Shown: positions 12,226 to 23,930, counted from the first letter of the stretch. The stretch: 64,000 nucleotides of DNA from Opisthocomus hoazin (GCF_030867145.1 NC_134443.1:3162001-3226000), one strand, 5' to 3'. Notes: a model not told the origin generated them from the sequence alone. A program made the numbers and translations.

Positions 12226-13324
12226 CTCCTTACTGCTGTGCATTGCAGACTCCCAGCTGTCACACAAAGGATGTCTTGCTACAACGAGTCCTACCGACCC
12301 CATGAGGTGACCTGCCCTCAGCCAATTGCCAAGAGCTACAATGAGCCATGTGTGCAGCAATGCCCTGACTCCAGAGCAGTGATCGTCCCCCCACCGGCTG
12401 TGGTGACAGTCCCGGGCCCCATACTCAGCTCTTTTCCGCAGGGGAGCATTGTGAAATCATCAGGCCCAGCCTGGCTGGGGAATTCCTTTGGTTCCCACAG
12501 CCCCCAGGGCTGTGGTGGCTCCTTGGGGTTGGGAGGCTATGGGAGCTCACAGAGGTTTGGGGGCCTCTTTGGTTTGGGAGGCTATGGGAGTTACAGGAGA
12601 TCCCTGGGCTTGGAGGGTTCCTCTGGCTCTGGGGGCTGCCGGGGCTATGGGAGCTCCCTGGGCTTGGGGAGTTCCTCTGGTTCTGGGGGCTGCCGGGGTT
12701 ATGGGAGCTCCTTTGGTCTGGGGGATTGTGGAGGCTACAGGGGCTCACTTGGGTATAGCCATATTCTCGGTTATGGAGATGAGCTGGGCTACAGGGGTTC
12801 TCTGGGCTATGGGGGCCAACAGGGGTCCAGCAGCTTTAGCAACTGCGGGAGGTCCTACAGCTCTGGCTTCTCCTCCTGTGGCACAGGGTATTACCTCCCT
12901 GGTGCCCAGAGGTGGGGAGGTCCCGCCGTGGGAGCTATGGGGCTTTCTAAAGCCTCCAGGAAGGTGCTCAGAACCAGCAAGAGCCCTGAAGCAAGGACCA
13001 CGACATGAGCACATGGAGCATGAGCTATGGGGACCAGCAGCACGTATGAGCTTGCCTGGCACGGGGAGAGGAGGAGGCTGTGTGTGCCCAGCAGCCAACT
13101 ACCCTGTTCCACAGCGTGCCCTGGCTGCACAGCTCAGCCGCGGTATCCCCTGCATCCCTCTATCACCTCGGCTGTCCCCTGGGTCCCGCGAGGGGCACTG
13201 GTGCCAGAGCGTGATACCTGCATCACACTCTTCCCCTTGTATCACTTTCTCTTTCTGTAATTGGCTGGTATGCTTCTCTTTCACATTAAAACCCGGTGGT
13301 GTTGCACAAGAGCCTCTCTGGTTT
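12226..13324 (+). repeat. inverted-repeat arm shared with 7336-8488
   Basis: Homology to gene 2 begins 23 bp before the splice acceptor, at CTCCTTACTGCTG, and ends about 34 bp past the ATTAAA signal. The sharp edges and lack of flanking homology suggest a duplicated or gene-converted exon rather than duplication of a whole gene. It is not a retrocopy, because intron sequence is included. Confidence 0.85.
12271..13008 (+). CDS. scale-like glycine-rich beta-keratin, short form
   Basis: Encodes 245 residues with the same order as gene 2: N-terminal Cys-containing block (1-35), filament core (about 40-60), Gly/Ser/Tyr-rich repeats (84-210) and a basic, Cys-free tail (211-245). [11 protein letters not shown] occurs twice (about 120-130 and 138-148). 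Changes from gene 2 include R11H, F39V and the absence of two 9-residue repeat units. The start is the ATG 22 bp into exon 2; the upstream in-frame ATG at 12238 is intronic. The intron is 11644-12248 and ATTAAA is at 13285-13290. Another frame across the 3' end reads [11 protein letters not shown] and then stops, which looks more like a normal beta-keratin C-terminus than the present tail, so an old frame change before the duplication is likely. Confidence 0.88.
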   Translation: MSCYNESYRPHEVTCPQPIAKSYNEPCVQQCPDSRAVIVPPPAVVTVPGPILSSFPQGSIVKSSGPAWLGNSFGSHSPQGCGGSLGLGGYGSSQRFGGLFGLGGYGSYRRSLGLEGSSGSGGCRGYGSSLGLGSSSGSGGCRGYGSSFGLGDCGGYRGSLGYSHILGYGDELGYRGSLGYGGQQGSSSFSNCGRSYSSGFSSCGTGYYLPGAQRWGGPAVGAMGLSKASRKVLRTSKSPEARTTT

Positions 13325-14544
13325 GCTTTTGTTCTTCAGCCTCCTCTTAGAGCAATATTCATTCTCGTGCAGGGAGGAAGTGCCTGGAGTCTCCCAGCAT
13401 TCCAAGTGTCACGACAAAAAATGAACTTTCTTACAGCCCTTTATGCAGTTCTTCAGTATGTCTGTTTAATTTTTTCCATTTTGTATGATTTTATTCAGTA
13501 GGTACTCTGTAGAAGTTTGCTGTCAGTGTGAAGTGATCTACAAATGGCTTGAAAGCAGACTTCTGTATTTATGCCATTAAGCTCAAATGCATTGCAGACA
13601 CAGCTTTGCTTTCAGTTTAATTCTACAACTAAATTAATAAATCAAAATACCTTATTATGGGAAAAATGAAAATTTTCCAGTGATGAGGAGGATTTTCTTT
13701 CCTGAGGAGGGAATAATTTGCAGGATTTGAAATTCATTCCTAGTTGTCATTGACGAGTTTTGTACATTGTCCTCTGAGGGGGTGGTTTCCTGAGCCATCG
13801 TTCGTAGATGCCATGATGGGATGTGTAGGTTGAATTGAGCATTGAGCTGAGCAGAGTTTGCAGACTCCACTCTCCTTGGCAGGAGAGCTCAATCAGATGA
13901 TGAAGAAAATGTGGGGTTTTTCTCAGGTCCAGATGTTCCTGTTACCATAAAACAACAGTAGCCAAGGCGACAAGGGGAAAGCCCCATGCAAGGTAGGAGT
14001 GGTATTTCTGCAGAGTTTATGAACTGCTTTTGTCTGCCAGTGGTGGGGATGGAAGCCTGACACTAAAACCTGAACTTAACCTAGAAGACTGTTAACACAG
14101 CCACACTTAAAAGGGGGGGAAGCAGAACTCTGATTATATTATGCAACAGAACTTTGATAAGAATAAATATTAGAGAAAAACAACACAAATCTCTCCCTCA
14201 CTGACAGTTTGAAACCTCCACATCCGTTAAATTAGTCCATGACATAGGTCTTCGATCAGCATAAAAAAAGAACCAACACAGGAAGAATGTAGATCATTAA
14301 TCCAAAGAAAAAAGTATATTAACACTTTCAGAAGTTTAGCCAGGGATGCTCCTGCTACCTTCAACACGACCCACAGCTTCTGCAGAGGACCTGGCTGTAC
14401 TGGCTTGAGGAGTGTGAGCTGCAGTACCTGATGCTGAGCATGAGGAAGACTGGAAGCCCATAGCCAGGAGTGGCCCTGGAGTTGTACAGGTAACTAAAGG
14501 GGCTCCCCTGCCCATGATATCACCCAGAAGCAGCAGAGCAGCGG
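13325..14544. other. spacer between gene 3 and G0
   Basis: AT-rich, no gene recognised. From about 14545 the sequence becomes similar to the DNA downstream of the G genes in the array (for example the run GCAGCAGAGC to GGTGCTGCTCCCA). Confidence 0.55.
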
Positions 14545-15238
14545 GATCTGGCAGAGCTGGTGCTGCTCCCAGGCTGAAAAGGCCAGGCAAAGGAGCGCTG
14601 CCAGGGCCTGCCCTTTCCCAAGCTTCTGAAAGCTTCACGGAAAGGCTCTGCCTCCCCTGCCTGCTGCCTGCATCCTTCCTCTCCCAACACCACCCCCATC
14701 CGCACCTTGCCTGGGAATCTTAGGATCAGCATTTGCCCTTCCACAGTTGGCAGGCAGCAGATCCCAGGGTCTTCCCGGCTTGTGATAAAGAGGGAGGGAG
14801 ACACAAACTGGATGCAGGAAACCTTTATTGTGCCCAGAGGAGTGTGAGATTGTAAAAGAGAAGGTGATCAAGACCCAGAGAAGCTGGTTGTCGCGTCTTG
14901 GGGAAGCAGAAGGATCTTCTCCAGAGAATTGCTTTTCACTCCAGATGCCCTCTAGATGTGGCATTCCATATCCTGAGGACCTGGCCTTGCAGGACATTTT
15001 GGGTGCGTCTCCTGCCTTGTCTGACAGCCTGGAGGAAAAGGCACAGGAGGAAAGCAGCGAGCAGGAGAAGAGGACAGGGAAGGGCTGAGGGTGTGCAGCA
15101 CTGGAAGTTGCCCAGGCGCTGAGTGGGGCTGGGGATGCTCAGCATTCCTCAGTGCCCCATGGCCACCAGCTCAGCCCATTTTGAGTGCTGGGGCTGTTGG
15201 TGTGTGGGCTGAGGTCAGGGCCTTTGTCTGGGCTGCAT
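14545..15238 (-). repeat. diverged G-type 3' UTR and flank of G0
   Basis: This stretch matches, with many differences, the 3' UTR and downstream flank of the G genes, for example 53878-54586. It includes the block GGATGCAGGAAACCTTTATTG, which carries the AATAAA signal on the minus strand (14829-14824). It shows that G0 is an older relative of the G copies and not of K. Confidence 0.75.
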
Positions 15239-15604
15239 TTAGCAGGGCCCACAGGTGTCCCACAGCTTCTTGCTGTAGCAGGGCAAGGCACAAGGGCTGT
15301 AGGCAGGAGAAGCATAGGGTCTGCCAAAGGTGCAGAGGCCCCCCGAGCCCTGCGTGGCACCAGCACCGTAGAGGCCCCCCAGCCCCAGGGAGCCTCCAAA
15401 GGCCGGTGCTCCGGAAGAGCCCACCACGGCTTGCTGGGGGAAGGAGCTGAGGATGGGGCCGGGGAAGGTGACGACCACAGGCGGTGGCTGGATGAAGGCT
15501 GAGGAGTCGGGACACTGCCGGGCACACAGCTCGTTGCAGCTCTCAGCGATGGGCTGTGGGACAGCAACGCTGGTCTTGGGTGGGCACAGGTCGTAGCAAG
15601 ACAT
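15239..15604 (-). CDS. keratinocyte/claw-like beta-keratin, outlying copy G0
   Basis: Encodes the 121-residue protein that fills the array. Cys 3, 7, 23, 27 and 31 lie in the N-terminal block, [23 protein letters not shown] (split here: core 40-56, then 57-62) forms the filament core, a Gly-rich [11 protein letters not shown] segment follows (72-82), and the end is WDTCGPC. It matches my memory of avian keratinocyte beta-keratin; claw-type is the alternative. It has R109C relative to the array consensus. The promoter is at 16409-16416, the donor at 16350/16349 (TTC|GTGAGT), and the intron probably 16349-15652 (TTTTTAG). A later AG just before the ATG is a weaker acceptor. Exon 1 is unlike that of the array G genes. 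This copy stands alone in AT-rich DNA and may be the source of the array. Confidence 0.92.
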   Translation of the reverse strand: MSCYDLCPPKTSVAVPQPIAESCNELCARQCPDSSAFIQPPPVVVTFPGPILSSFPQQAVVGSSGAPAFGGSLGLGGLYGAGATQGSGGLCTFGRPYASPAYSPCALPCYSKKLWDTCGPC

Positions 15605-16408
15605 CTTTGCAGGGGTGGAGGTTGGTTGGCAGCAGATAGAAATGGGAAAGACTAAAAACAAGGAAGAGGATTTATGAGATATATGTCAAAATGCTAGTAT
15701 GGGAGAAATTACTATGTTGTAGTATCCTGTGCTATAGCATATATTTTATGTGCAGCCTTGATTGACTGGATTAACCCCAGCTGAGCACTTAGATAGAAAG
15801 TTTTTGACTACACGAAATCCACCCCAGAAATGATGAGACCCTGTGGATAGATCTTTCTTCTGGCCTCGCATGGATGTGTTTGATGCTTCCTGCAAACACA
15901 CACCCTGAAGAACAATGTAGGAACCTTCATGTCGTCTGCCACAGAGTTCCCCAAAGTGGGGAAAGACCCCAAGTTAGATGTGACTTTGCTTGAAATAGGA
16001 GAGTTTATTTATGTCTCCCAGAGTTCCACTGGACATAGCTGAAAAGGTGGCCATCTTATAGATCTATCTTAAATTGTATAAAATATTAAAATAATTACCT
16101 GAACTAACAGTATTTTCACCTGTGACTTTCAAGCTTCTACTTGGCTTAGAACACTCATATCTACTTCTCAGACTTTCTGCACTCATACTCGGTCTCCCAA
16201 ATCCCGGATTTACCACTGCTTTCACTAAGAGTAGTTACAGACAGAAAGGATCTAATGCTGCACAATATCTGAGCATACCTATAGGAATCTTCTACTCTGA
16301 TATAGGTTCCGATTAAGTAAATAGAAAGAAATCAAGAAGTCATACTCACGAAGTTCAGCAAGGTGAATGAGCCAGAAGTAGTGTCTGGATGAACTCCTGG
16401 GTCTGGAG

Positions 16409-16416
16409 CTTATATA
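16409..16416 (-). promoter_or_regulatory. TATA box of G0
   Basis: TATATAAG on the minus strand, 58 bp before the donor TTC|GTGAGTATG. Transcription should start near 16385. Confidence 0.7.
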
Positions 16417-19400
16417 GAGCTTCCAAGCCCTCCAATGTGGTTTGAATCTCACGTGGTGTGGAGGGGCTGTGTTTGGCTGCCTAACAGAAATTGTTTAACA
16501 GCTCTGAGTGATTAAACTTTTGTGTTTATCATGTTTGTGATTTTGTTGAAATTCTCACACCATGTGATGTCCATATTACGCCATCATGATTTCTTTAATC
16601 TTGGGTCTTAATTTGCTAGTGTAATTCCTGGTATCATCATCGTGACCTCACTGGCATTACCACGTGCATTAAGCTGACTCCACATGTTACTTCTCCTTTT
16701 ACAAAATTGTCTGAAGCTTGTCTGCTCAGAGATTTTGTAAGACTCATCTTTGGCTGACATATACATTTTTCCTTAACAGCCCTTTAAATTTATCTGATAA
16801 GTTGATTGGAGACAGAGTGCAGCTTATCCTAGGACTACCCAGGAATTTGTCTTTTCCATCCGTAACTGAAATAGAACTCGTTTACGTAAGTTGGCTTTCA
16901 AGTGGCCAAGAATATCAGCTGAGCTCTTACAATGCACATGAGAATTCCCCAACAGCTTTCCACTGAGAGGAACGGTCTTTTGAGCAGCAACTCCATCCTA
17001 CATAAAAATAATTTTGTTTCACTTAAGGAGTTGAAGTGGGAATTGAAATTCAGCTTTAAAGGGACCCATGGTTTTGCTGATAATGATTGAAGCTAGGAAG
17101 TCAAAGCAATCACCATCCAGAAATGTATGAAGTCCCACACCTGCCCGTGATCCACCAAACATGTACAATTTTGAGGAAAAATCAAAGCAGCAGATACAGG
17201 GTTTTTGTTAGATGTTGTGGGCGTTGACTCTTACCACTTATGTTCTGTGGCTCCTTGAGAAAAGCACTTTGTAATGATTTCACAAACCTTCATTAGTTGG
17301 TGTTCAACCCAATTAATATTTGGTGTTATGTTAATGTATGAAAATATGCGAGTGATTTCGATGCTGCAGTGTTGCATCATCACATTTGCTTTAATGTACA
17401 GGAAACAAGGCGGTGCAGGCCATTACTTTAATTAGACCGTGATTCGTGCCACTGGAAGTCTTGGGTCAATATTGATGTAGCTCTTCTTTTCTTTCATTAA
17501 AATAATCCTTTCAATATTCTCGATCAAATCTTCTGTTAGGACAAGATATCTTATTTCCTGTATATCAGGTGAAAATATGTTTTTATTTCAAACTATACTC
17601 TCCAGAAAAGATTCTATCTCCAGAAAAGATTCTACATAGATTTGTGATGAATTATGCCTTTTCTGTGCTTTTTCAGAGGACTGTCTGTATCTTTAATTCC
17701 AATATTTAGGTTTTTACCCATGTCTGAGGTATTTTACAGACCCTTTTCATTATCATCCCCCTGCAGAACCCCAGAGCTGCAATATCTAGTCTGAATTCCT
17801 GCAGTGCCTAAGCTGAATATTTCTTCTTGTGGTACTGCTTCACTCTGATATTTTCCTCTTCTCTTTGAGTGATGAAGGAATTGTGGTGAGATTTTTGTGG
17901 GGATTTTTTTTGGTTTTTGTTTGTTTGTGTTTTTCCTGACATGTATTGTTGCAGTTTGGGAGGAGTTGTGGAGGGGAGGTAAGTGGAAGCAACACCTGGC
18001 TGAAGCGACTGTTTCCCCAGCAAAAACTGCCTTGCACTGATTGCAGGGGAAGACAAAAAACACCCTCCAGGCATAGCAAGTGAATTACTGCAACCCACAC
18101 CTCCCAGAGGGGTGGGTGGGTGTGGGTGTGTGTGGGGGGGTGTGTGTGTGTGTCTGTGTCTGTGTGTGTGTGTCTGTGTGTGTGTGTGTGTGTGACTTGG
18201 TTGCATAGATTTACATATTACCACAAAGTCTGCAAGCGCCTCATTAGTCTCAGGGCAACAAACTTTCTCCGCAGCAAAGTCCTCTGTTTCCTCTCTCCCT
18301 GGGCAGCATTGCTTTATCTTTAATAACATGGTGATTTAAATGCTCTCTGAATTACAGAATGTCTTTTGGGGGCTCCCACGGGGAAAAAAGTGCTTAGCTC
18401 ACCTTATCTGAAGCAACTCGGGAACAAAGGCTATCAAAGCACTTTGCAAACACTGACTAATGATTTATGCATGCTGTTTTGTTGTTAGAATGGGACTTGC
18501 ACGTCCCGATGGTGAATAATCGCATCAGCCTCAACAAGGAGCTGCTGTCAGTCACATCCCTGCCCTGATCAGTCGTGGTCCGTGGCCGCTGGGACTGTTC
18601 AGCTCTGTCCCTGCCCAGCTTTCCCTGTTGCCTCACCCAGGGTCAGTGGGCTCCGTCCGCAGGGTGTCTGCACCTGTCAGCAGGAGCCTGCTGGCCTGTG
18701 ATGAACCCAGCGTCTCTCTCGAACCTCGGGCAACCAGAAAGGGTGAAGTTGAAAAGCTGGATGTTAAAGGCAGGAGATTAAGAGAGTTGAAGGTCATGTT
18801 TTAAAAATTCATCATAATTTCTGCATTTTAAATAGCAGACAGGAGTGTTTCGCTGGTCTGCACATGTGTTAGTGTCTGAAAGTACCTCTTAAAACTAAAG
18901 GAAGTGTGACATAACATGTCATAGCAGAGAATTTAGAATGTATTTTCATGGAAGACAAATAAAGTGAAGGCTTTGTATTATAATAATAACAGCATCAACC
19001 GGCTGAAATTCATTACGTATTTTAAAATACATTGATAATCATATGCTAATGAATATGAATTAAGCAGAAGAGACAAGAACAAAATCTTACAGGAGTAAGG
19101 TGAACAAGGTAATTTCTGAAGCTAAAGAAACAACTTCAGAGAAAACAGTATGGACAGGATAGAAACAGCTATTTTAAATCTTTAACTTTGTTGCTCTCTC
19201 TACTAAATGTATACTAAATCGGCCACGAATGAAAACTACTACTCAAAATAATCAATAGTAGAAAACAGAGAGAAATAGGGCATGTACCACATCACAGAAA
19301 GGAAGCAGAGACTATGCACCACAGCAGTAGAGCAGAACATAATCTGAATTATGAACAGCTGTAAAGCCAGGTTAATGCTTAGAAAAGTTCACAATAAAAA

Positions 19401-19439
19401 AAGGATTAAAAAAACACTACAAAATGCATGCATAAAAGA
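16417..19439. other. spacer between G0 and the array
   Basis: AT-rich with a moderately GC-rich patch at about 18540-18780. No gene is recognised; the open frames are short and of simple composition. It contains the GT repeat listed separately. Confidence 0.55.
18111..18194 (+). repeat. GT/TG microsatellite
   Basis: An imperfect (GT)n tract with GGGT and TCTG interruptions, about 84 bp long. It is likely length-variable between individuals. Confidence 0.95.
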
Positions 19440-19837
19440 TTTATTGGGAAAATGAAATTGACCAAATCAGAGTATACAAAATAAAATACAGGAAGAATAG
19501 AGCAACAACAAGAAATGAAAAAAGGAAGATATAAATATTTACACTTAGAGTTGTCAAGATTAAACTTTAAAAAACAGAGAAGTAAATCCAATATTTTACA
19601 TGAGGTTCATTACATAGACAATAAAGACAATAATAGAGTAAAAGATCACTGAAAATGTAGATCTTAGAGGTGCACAAAAAAAAACTTAGGTAAAAGATCT
19701 GTAAAACTGGAGTGAAAGAAAACGATGAAGAACAGAAAAACAATAACTTCAGAGCAAATACTAAGGATTGCGACATTTGGGGTGACTAGTTGCTTCTTTC
19801 TCAATTTCTGACAGATATGAAGGCTTTGGTGCTGGGT

Positions 19838-20203
19838 TTAGCAGGGCCCACAGGTGTCCCACAGCTTCTTGCTGTAGCGGGGCAAGGCACAAGGGCTGTA
19901 GGCAGGAGAAGCATAGGGTCTGCCAAAGGTGCAGAGGCCCCCCGAGCCCTGCGTGGCACCAGCACCGTAGAGGCCCCCCAGCCCCAGGGAGCCTCCAAAG
20001 GCCGGTGCTCCGGAAGAGCCCACCACGGCTTGCTGGGGGAAGGAGCTGAGGATGGGGCCGGGGAAGGTGACGACCACAGGCGGTGGCTGGATGAAGGCTG
20101 AGGAGTCGGGACACTGCCGGGCACAGAGCTCGTTGCAGCTCTCAGCGATGGGCTGTGGGACAGCAACGCTGGTCTTGGGTGGGCACAGGTCGTAGCAAGA
20201 CAT
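19838..20203 (-). CDS. keratinocyte/claw-like beta-keratin K1
   Basis: A 121-residue protein with the consensus sequence of the array. The CATAAAAG box is at 20667-20674, exon 1 ends at 20608 (AAAAGG|GTAGGT), the intron is 20607-20225 (383 bp, GTTTCAG acceptor), and the ATG lies 21 bp into exon 2. An in-frame ATG further upstream (20233) falls in the intron, so MSCYD is the start. Homology to the other copies ends at the stop codon: downstream is unrelated AT-rich DNA, so K1 has lost the usual 3' UTR. The nearest signal I see is AATAAA on the minus strand at 19445-19440, 393 bp past the stop. It pairs head to head with G1. The intron belongs to the same variant group as K7, K9 and K10. Confidence 0.92.
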   Translation of the reverse strand: MSCYDLCPPKTSVAVPQPIAESCNELCARQCPDSSAFIQPPPVVVTFPGPILSSFPQQAVVGSSGAPAFGGSLGLGGLYGAGATQGSGGLCTFGRPYASPAYSPCALPRYSKKLWDTCGPC

Positions 20204-20666
20204 CTTTGCGTGAGAGAGCTGAGCCTGAAACAAACGGATCCAAAGAAGATGTGATCAGCGAGGAGGAGATGCCGCAGCCATGCAGTGCCCTGTTGACAGG
20301 GCTGCCCTGAAGCTGTAACGGGCCATATTGACCACCTTGCCCATGCTGCCTGCCACTTGCCCCTTGCCCAGCCAGCCTCCCTCAGTGCCCTGCTCTCCAC
20401 ACACAGAGGCCACACAAGCCCTCCCCGAGAGCCTGTGCGGGGCCTGGCTCTGCGTGCTCTGGCCACAGGGACCCTTCCTCCTGCCCACGTGGCTCAGCCT
20501 GCCAAGGCTGCTGCCAGCACGCCCGCTGCCGGCAGAGCTGTCCTGGCCAGCCAGGCCCCACGCCGGCCCTTGCCACGGGAGGCAGAGTCCCCCAGGCACC
20601 CACCTACCCTTTTGCTGAGCAGAGCGAGGCAGGAGCAGTGGATGCCAGTGCTGGCTGAGGGCAGCG

Positions 20667-20674
20667 CTTTTATG
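20667..20674 (-). promoter_or_regulatory. K1 promoter, CATAAAAG box
   Basis: All K genes carry CATAAAAG where a TATA box is expected. A palindromic E-box, CACGTG (20716-20721), lies 42 bp further upstream and is kept in the other K promoters. Confidence 0.72.
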
Positions 20675-21798
20675 CTGGGCCGGCAAGCGTGGGGAGGAGC
20701 TGGCTGTGCTGGGGGCACGTGCTCTGCAGTGGCCGAGCCCCTGCCTCCTCCCTGCGTGGCACGGGGCTGTTTTGCTGATGCCATGTCCTTGCCAGACCCA
20801 ACCCGCTCTATCAGCGCCTGCAATTGCCACGCTCGGACGCTTGCCAGCTGACACCTCATGGGCCACAAGAGCCCCACTGTCTTTTCATTATCTCCGTGTG
20901 TCAGAGGGCACGCAGCGTGACAAAGGCTGACTGCAAGCGTCCTGCGTGCCATAGCTCTTCGTCCAGTGCTCCATGTTGGGGCAGCCCCATGCCTTCTTTG
21001 CCGAGCCACAGGGAAGACCGCTATCGAAGTGTTGGCAAAGAAGGTGGGCTTGTAATGGCCTCAAGCACACCAGTGACCACAGGACTCATGCTGTGTGGCT
21101 GTTATCTATAGAAGAGCGAGGTTGTGAAATGGCAAATCCAAGGCACTCCTCTCGGGCCCTGCCTGCTCAGCAAGATGCATCACTCCCCAGCGCAATGGAG
21201 CTGGTCTCCATCTGCCTGCAGGCATTGGCCATTGACCTCTGCAAGAATATGGGAGAAAGACTGCTGAGCTCTTCCCCGAGGGGCATGCAGGAAGGCGCAC
21301 AGGTTCGTGCCCGCCCTGTGCCAGCCCCACCACCTCTTCACATGCACTCCAGGAGCCCCATTGTTGGTGGACGGTGCTGAGCAGGGGCTGCCTTTGGGGT
21401 AGTGGGGATCTGGGATGCCCATCTGAATGCACAACCACAGAAGATCCCAGCTGGCTGCCTGGCCCTGCCTCTGCTCAATGGCAGCTCTGCTCCCAGCACA
21501 GCCTGGCTGTGAGCACAAGGCACAGATGTCTCCCGCGGGCAGAGCACAAGACAGGCAGTGAGCGGCTTCTGAAGCATGGACCTCACCTGCCATGCACACC
21601 TCCAGCAGGGAGATGCCTGCTGCCATTTAGCCCACTAAGCAGAAAGGGGAGGAAAGCCTCTGAAGTGGCATGTGCTGCTTCCAAGGAGGGGATGCTGAGT
21701 CAGGGCTGGGTAGGAGCCGGACAGCCCTGTCCTCATCAGCAGGAGGGAGTGGTGGCTCTGCAGATTGGCCCAGGTGGTGCTGAGCAATGGGGGGCCAG
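20675..21798. other. divergent promoter spacer K1/G1
   Basis: This 1,124 bp stretch separates the two start regions and is slightly shorter than in the other units (about 1,150 bp) because of a deletion near 21300. It contains the K1 E-box, the G1 AP-1-like TGAGTCA (21696-21702) and an inverted CCAAT (ATTGG, 21764-21768). Open frames here are not conserved as proteins. Confidence 0.65.
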
Positions 21799-21806
21799 TA
21801 TAAAAG
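21799..21806 (+). promoter_or_regulatory. G1 promoter, TATAAAAG box
   Basis: A canonical box with an inverted CCAAT 31 bp upstream and TGAGTCA about 100 bp upstream, as in the other G promoters. AP-1 is a known activator of epidermal differentiation genes; binding here is inference. Confidence 0.8.
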
Positions 21807-21996
21807 CTCTGCCTCTGCCAGGCTCTGCCAAGCAGTGCAGTGGCTGCCTTCTCCTTGGGGAACAGGGTAAGTCTGTGAGCTCTTCTCTTCTTGGTGGCCT
21901 TGTCCTGCCCCAGGCCCTTGTGCCTCAGGTGCTCCGCTCTGCTGCTCCGTTGCCATCCCTGTCCTCTTGCAGAGCTCCGTCAAATCCTGCGCAAAG

Positions 21997-22362
21997 ATGT
22001 CTTGCTACGACCTGTGCCCACCCAAGACCAGCGTTGCTGTCCCACAGCCCATCGCTGAGAGTTGCAACGAGCTGTGTGCCCGGCAGTGTCCCGACTCCTC
22101 AGCCTTCATCCAGCCACCGCCTGTGGTCGTCACCTTCCCCGGCCCCATCCTCAGCTCCTTCCCCCAGCAAGCCGTGGTGGGCTCGTCCGGAGCACCGGCC
22201 TTTGGAGGCTCCCTGGGGCTGGGGGGCCTCTACGGTGCTGGTGCCACGCAGGGCTCGGGGGGCCTCTGCACCTTTGGCAGACCCTATGCTTCTCCTGCCT
22301 ACAGCCCTTGTGCCTTGCCCTGCTACAGCAGGAAGCTGTGGGACACCTATGGGCCCTGCTAA
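21997..22362 (+). CDS. keratinocyte/claw-like beta-keratin G1
   Basis: 121 residues. Exon 1 is about 21829-21866 (AACAGG|GTAAGT), the intron 21867-21972 (106 bp, CTCTTGCAG), and the ATG lies 24 bp into exon 2. AATAAA is at 22784-22789. It differs from consensus by R109C, K112R and C118Y. The last change removes one of the three Cys of the C-terminal third (105, 118, 121), which should alter disulfide bonding. R109C and K112R together recur in K4, a gene of the other type. Confidence 0.93.
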   Translation: MSCYDLCPPKTSVAVPQPIAESCNELCARQCPDSSAFIQPPPVVVTFPGPILSSFPQQAVVGSSGAPAFGGSLGLGGLYGAGATQGSGGLCTFGRPYASPAYSPCALPCYSRKLWDTYGPC

Positions 22363-23149
22363 ATGCAGCCCAGACAAAGGCCCTGACCTCAGCCCACACA
22401 CCAACACCCCCAGCACCCAAACTGGGCTGAGCTGGTGGCCATGGGGCACCGAGGAATGCTGAGCATCCCCAGCCCCACTCAGCGCCTGGGCAAATGCCAG
22501 TGCTGCACACCCTCAGCCCTTCCCTTTCCTCTTCTCCTACCTGCTGCTCTCTTCCCCTTCCCTCTCCCCCAGGCTGTTGGACAAGGTGGAAGAAGGATCC
22601 GTAAGTTCCTGTGAGGCTGGTGGACCATGTGCTTGTGATCTTGAATGCTGCACCTAGAGGTCATCTGGAGTGAGAAGCTATACTCTGGAGAAGATCCCTC
22701 TGCTTCCCACAACATGTGACAACCAGCATCTCTGGGTCTTGACGACTGCTCTCTCTGAGAGTCTGTCCTGCCCCTCTGGGCACAATAAAGCTTTCCTGCA
22801 TCCAAGTGCTGTCTCCTTCCCTCTTTCTCCCAAGGCAGAAAGAGCCTGGGTGCTTAGTGACTGTCCGTTGTGGAAGGGCAAATGCTGCTCCTGAGATGCC
22901 CAGGCCAGGTGAGAGTGGGCAGTGTCTGGAGTTGGAAGATGCATGCAGCGTAGAGGGTAGACAGAGCCTCTTGGTGGGACTTGTGGCACCTGGAGAAAGG
23001 GCAGGGAGCAGGACAGGCTCTGGCAGTGCTCTTTTGCCTGTTCTTCTCAGCTTGGGAGCAGCACCAGTCCCCAGAGGTCCCTCAGGTCTGCAGAAGCACA
23101 GCAGCATCTCCAGGCATCTGCACAGAGGAGGCTGGAGAGGAGCCAGTAC

Positions 23150-23877
23150 TCAAGCCTGAGATTGGGATGTGGCTGGCAATTGCTGGAGAGCAGCTTGTCA
23201 GGAAAGGCCCTGAGGGTGCTGGGGGACACCAAGGTGAGCAGGAGCTGGCAACAAGCCTTTGGGAAAGGGTGTCCAGAGGGTTTCTGGACTGCATAGGTGG
23301 AATGTGGGCAGGAGGTGGAGGGAGGGGATAGTTGACCACTTGTCAGCACTGGTAAGGCCAGCCCTGTAGTGCTGTGTCTGGTGCTATGCTCCCAGCACAT
23401 GAGAGCTGTGGGGCTGCTGGAGAGAGTCCTGTACAGGACCACACATGGATGCAGAATGTATAGGGAGCATGTGTCCTGTGGGGAGAGCCTGAGGGAGCTG
23501 GGACTGCTCCTCCTGGCTCTGAGGAGGCTCAGTGGGACTCCTTAATGTGCACACAGGTGTGAAGGGATGGCATGAAGAAGATGGAGCCAGGGTCTTTTTG
23601 AAGGTGTCCAGTGCCAGGACAAGAGGCCATGGGCACCAGCTGCAACACCGGAGGATTCACCTCAACTTCGCAAACCTCTTCTGAGCAGTGAGGTTGTCAG
23701 AGCACTGGGAGAGATTGCCCTGGGAGGTTATGGTGTCTCTGTCCTTGGAGACAGGTAAAGGCTGTCAGGACATGGTGCTGGGCAGCCCGCTCTGGGTGAC
23801 CGTGTTTGAGGGTGCAGCCTGAGAAGATGCAAAGGCTGCTGCCACAACAGTCAGGGTGTGATTTCTGTGATTTTGTA
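23150..23877 (+). mobile_element. old CR1 LINE 3' fragment (tail spacer 1)
   Basis: Translated pieces match the end of the CR1 reverse transcriptase ORF (RELGLLLLALRRL; ARTRGHGHQ) and it ends in degenerate GTGATTTCTGTGATTTTG, like the CR1 terminal repeats. It is 5'-truncated and decayed. The same fragment sits in every unit, so it predates the array. The DNA between the G1 polyadenylation signal and its start (22790-23149) is unit-specific and has no gene. Confidence 0.75.
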
Positions 23878-23930
23878 TTTGTGGCAGAGAACTGAGTAGC
23901 ATGGAGTGTGTTAGTCTGTGCTGGGGTTAT

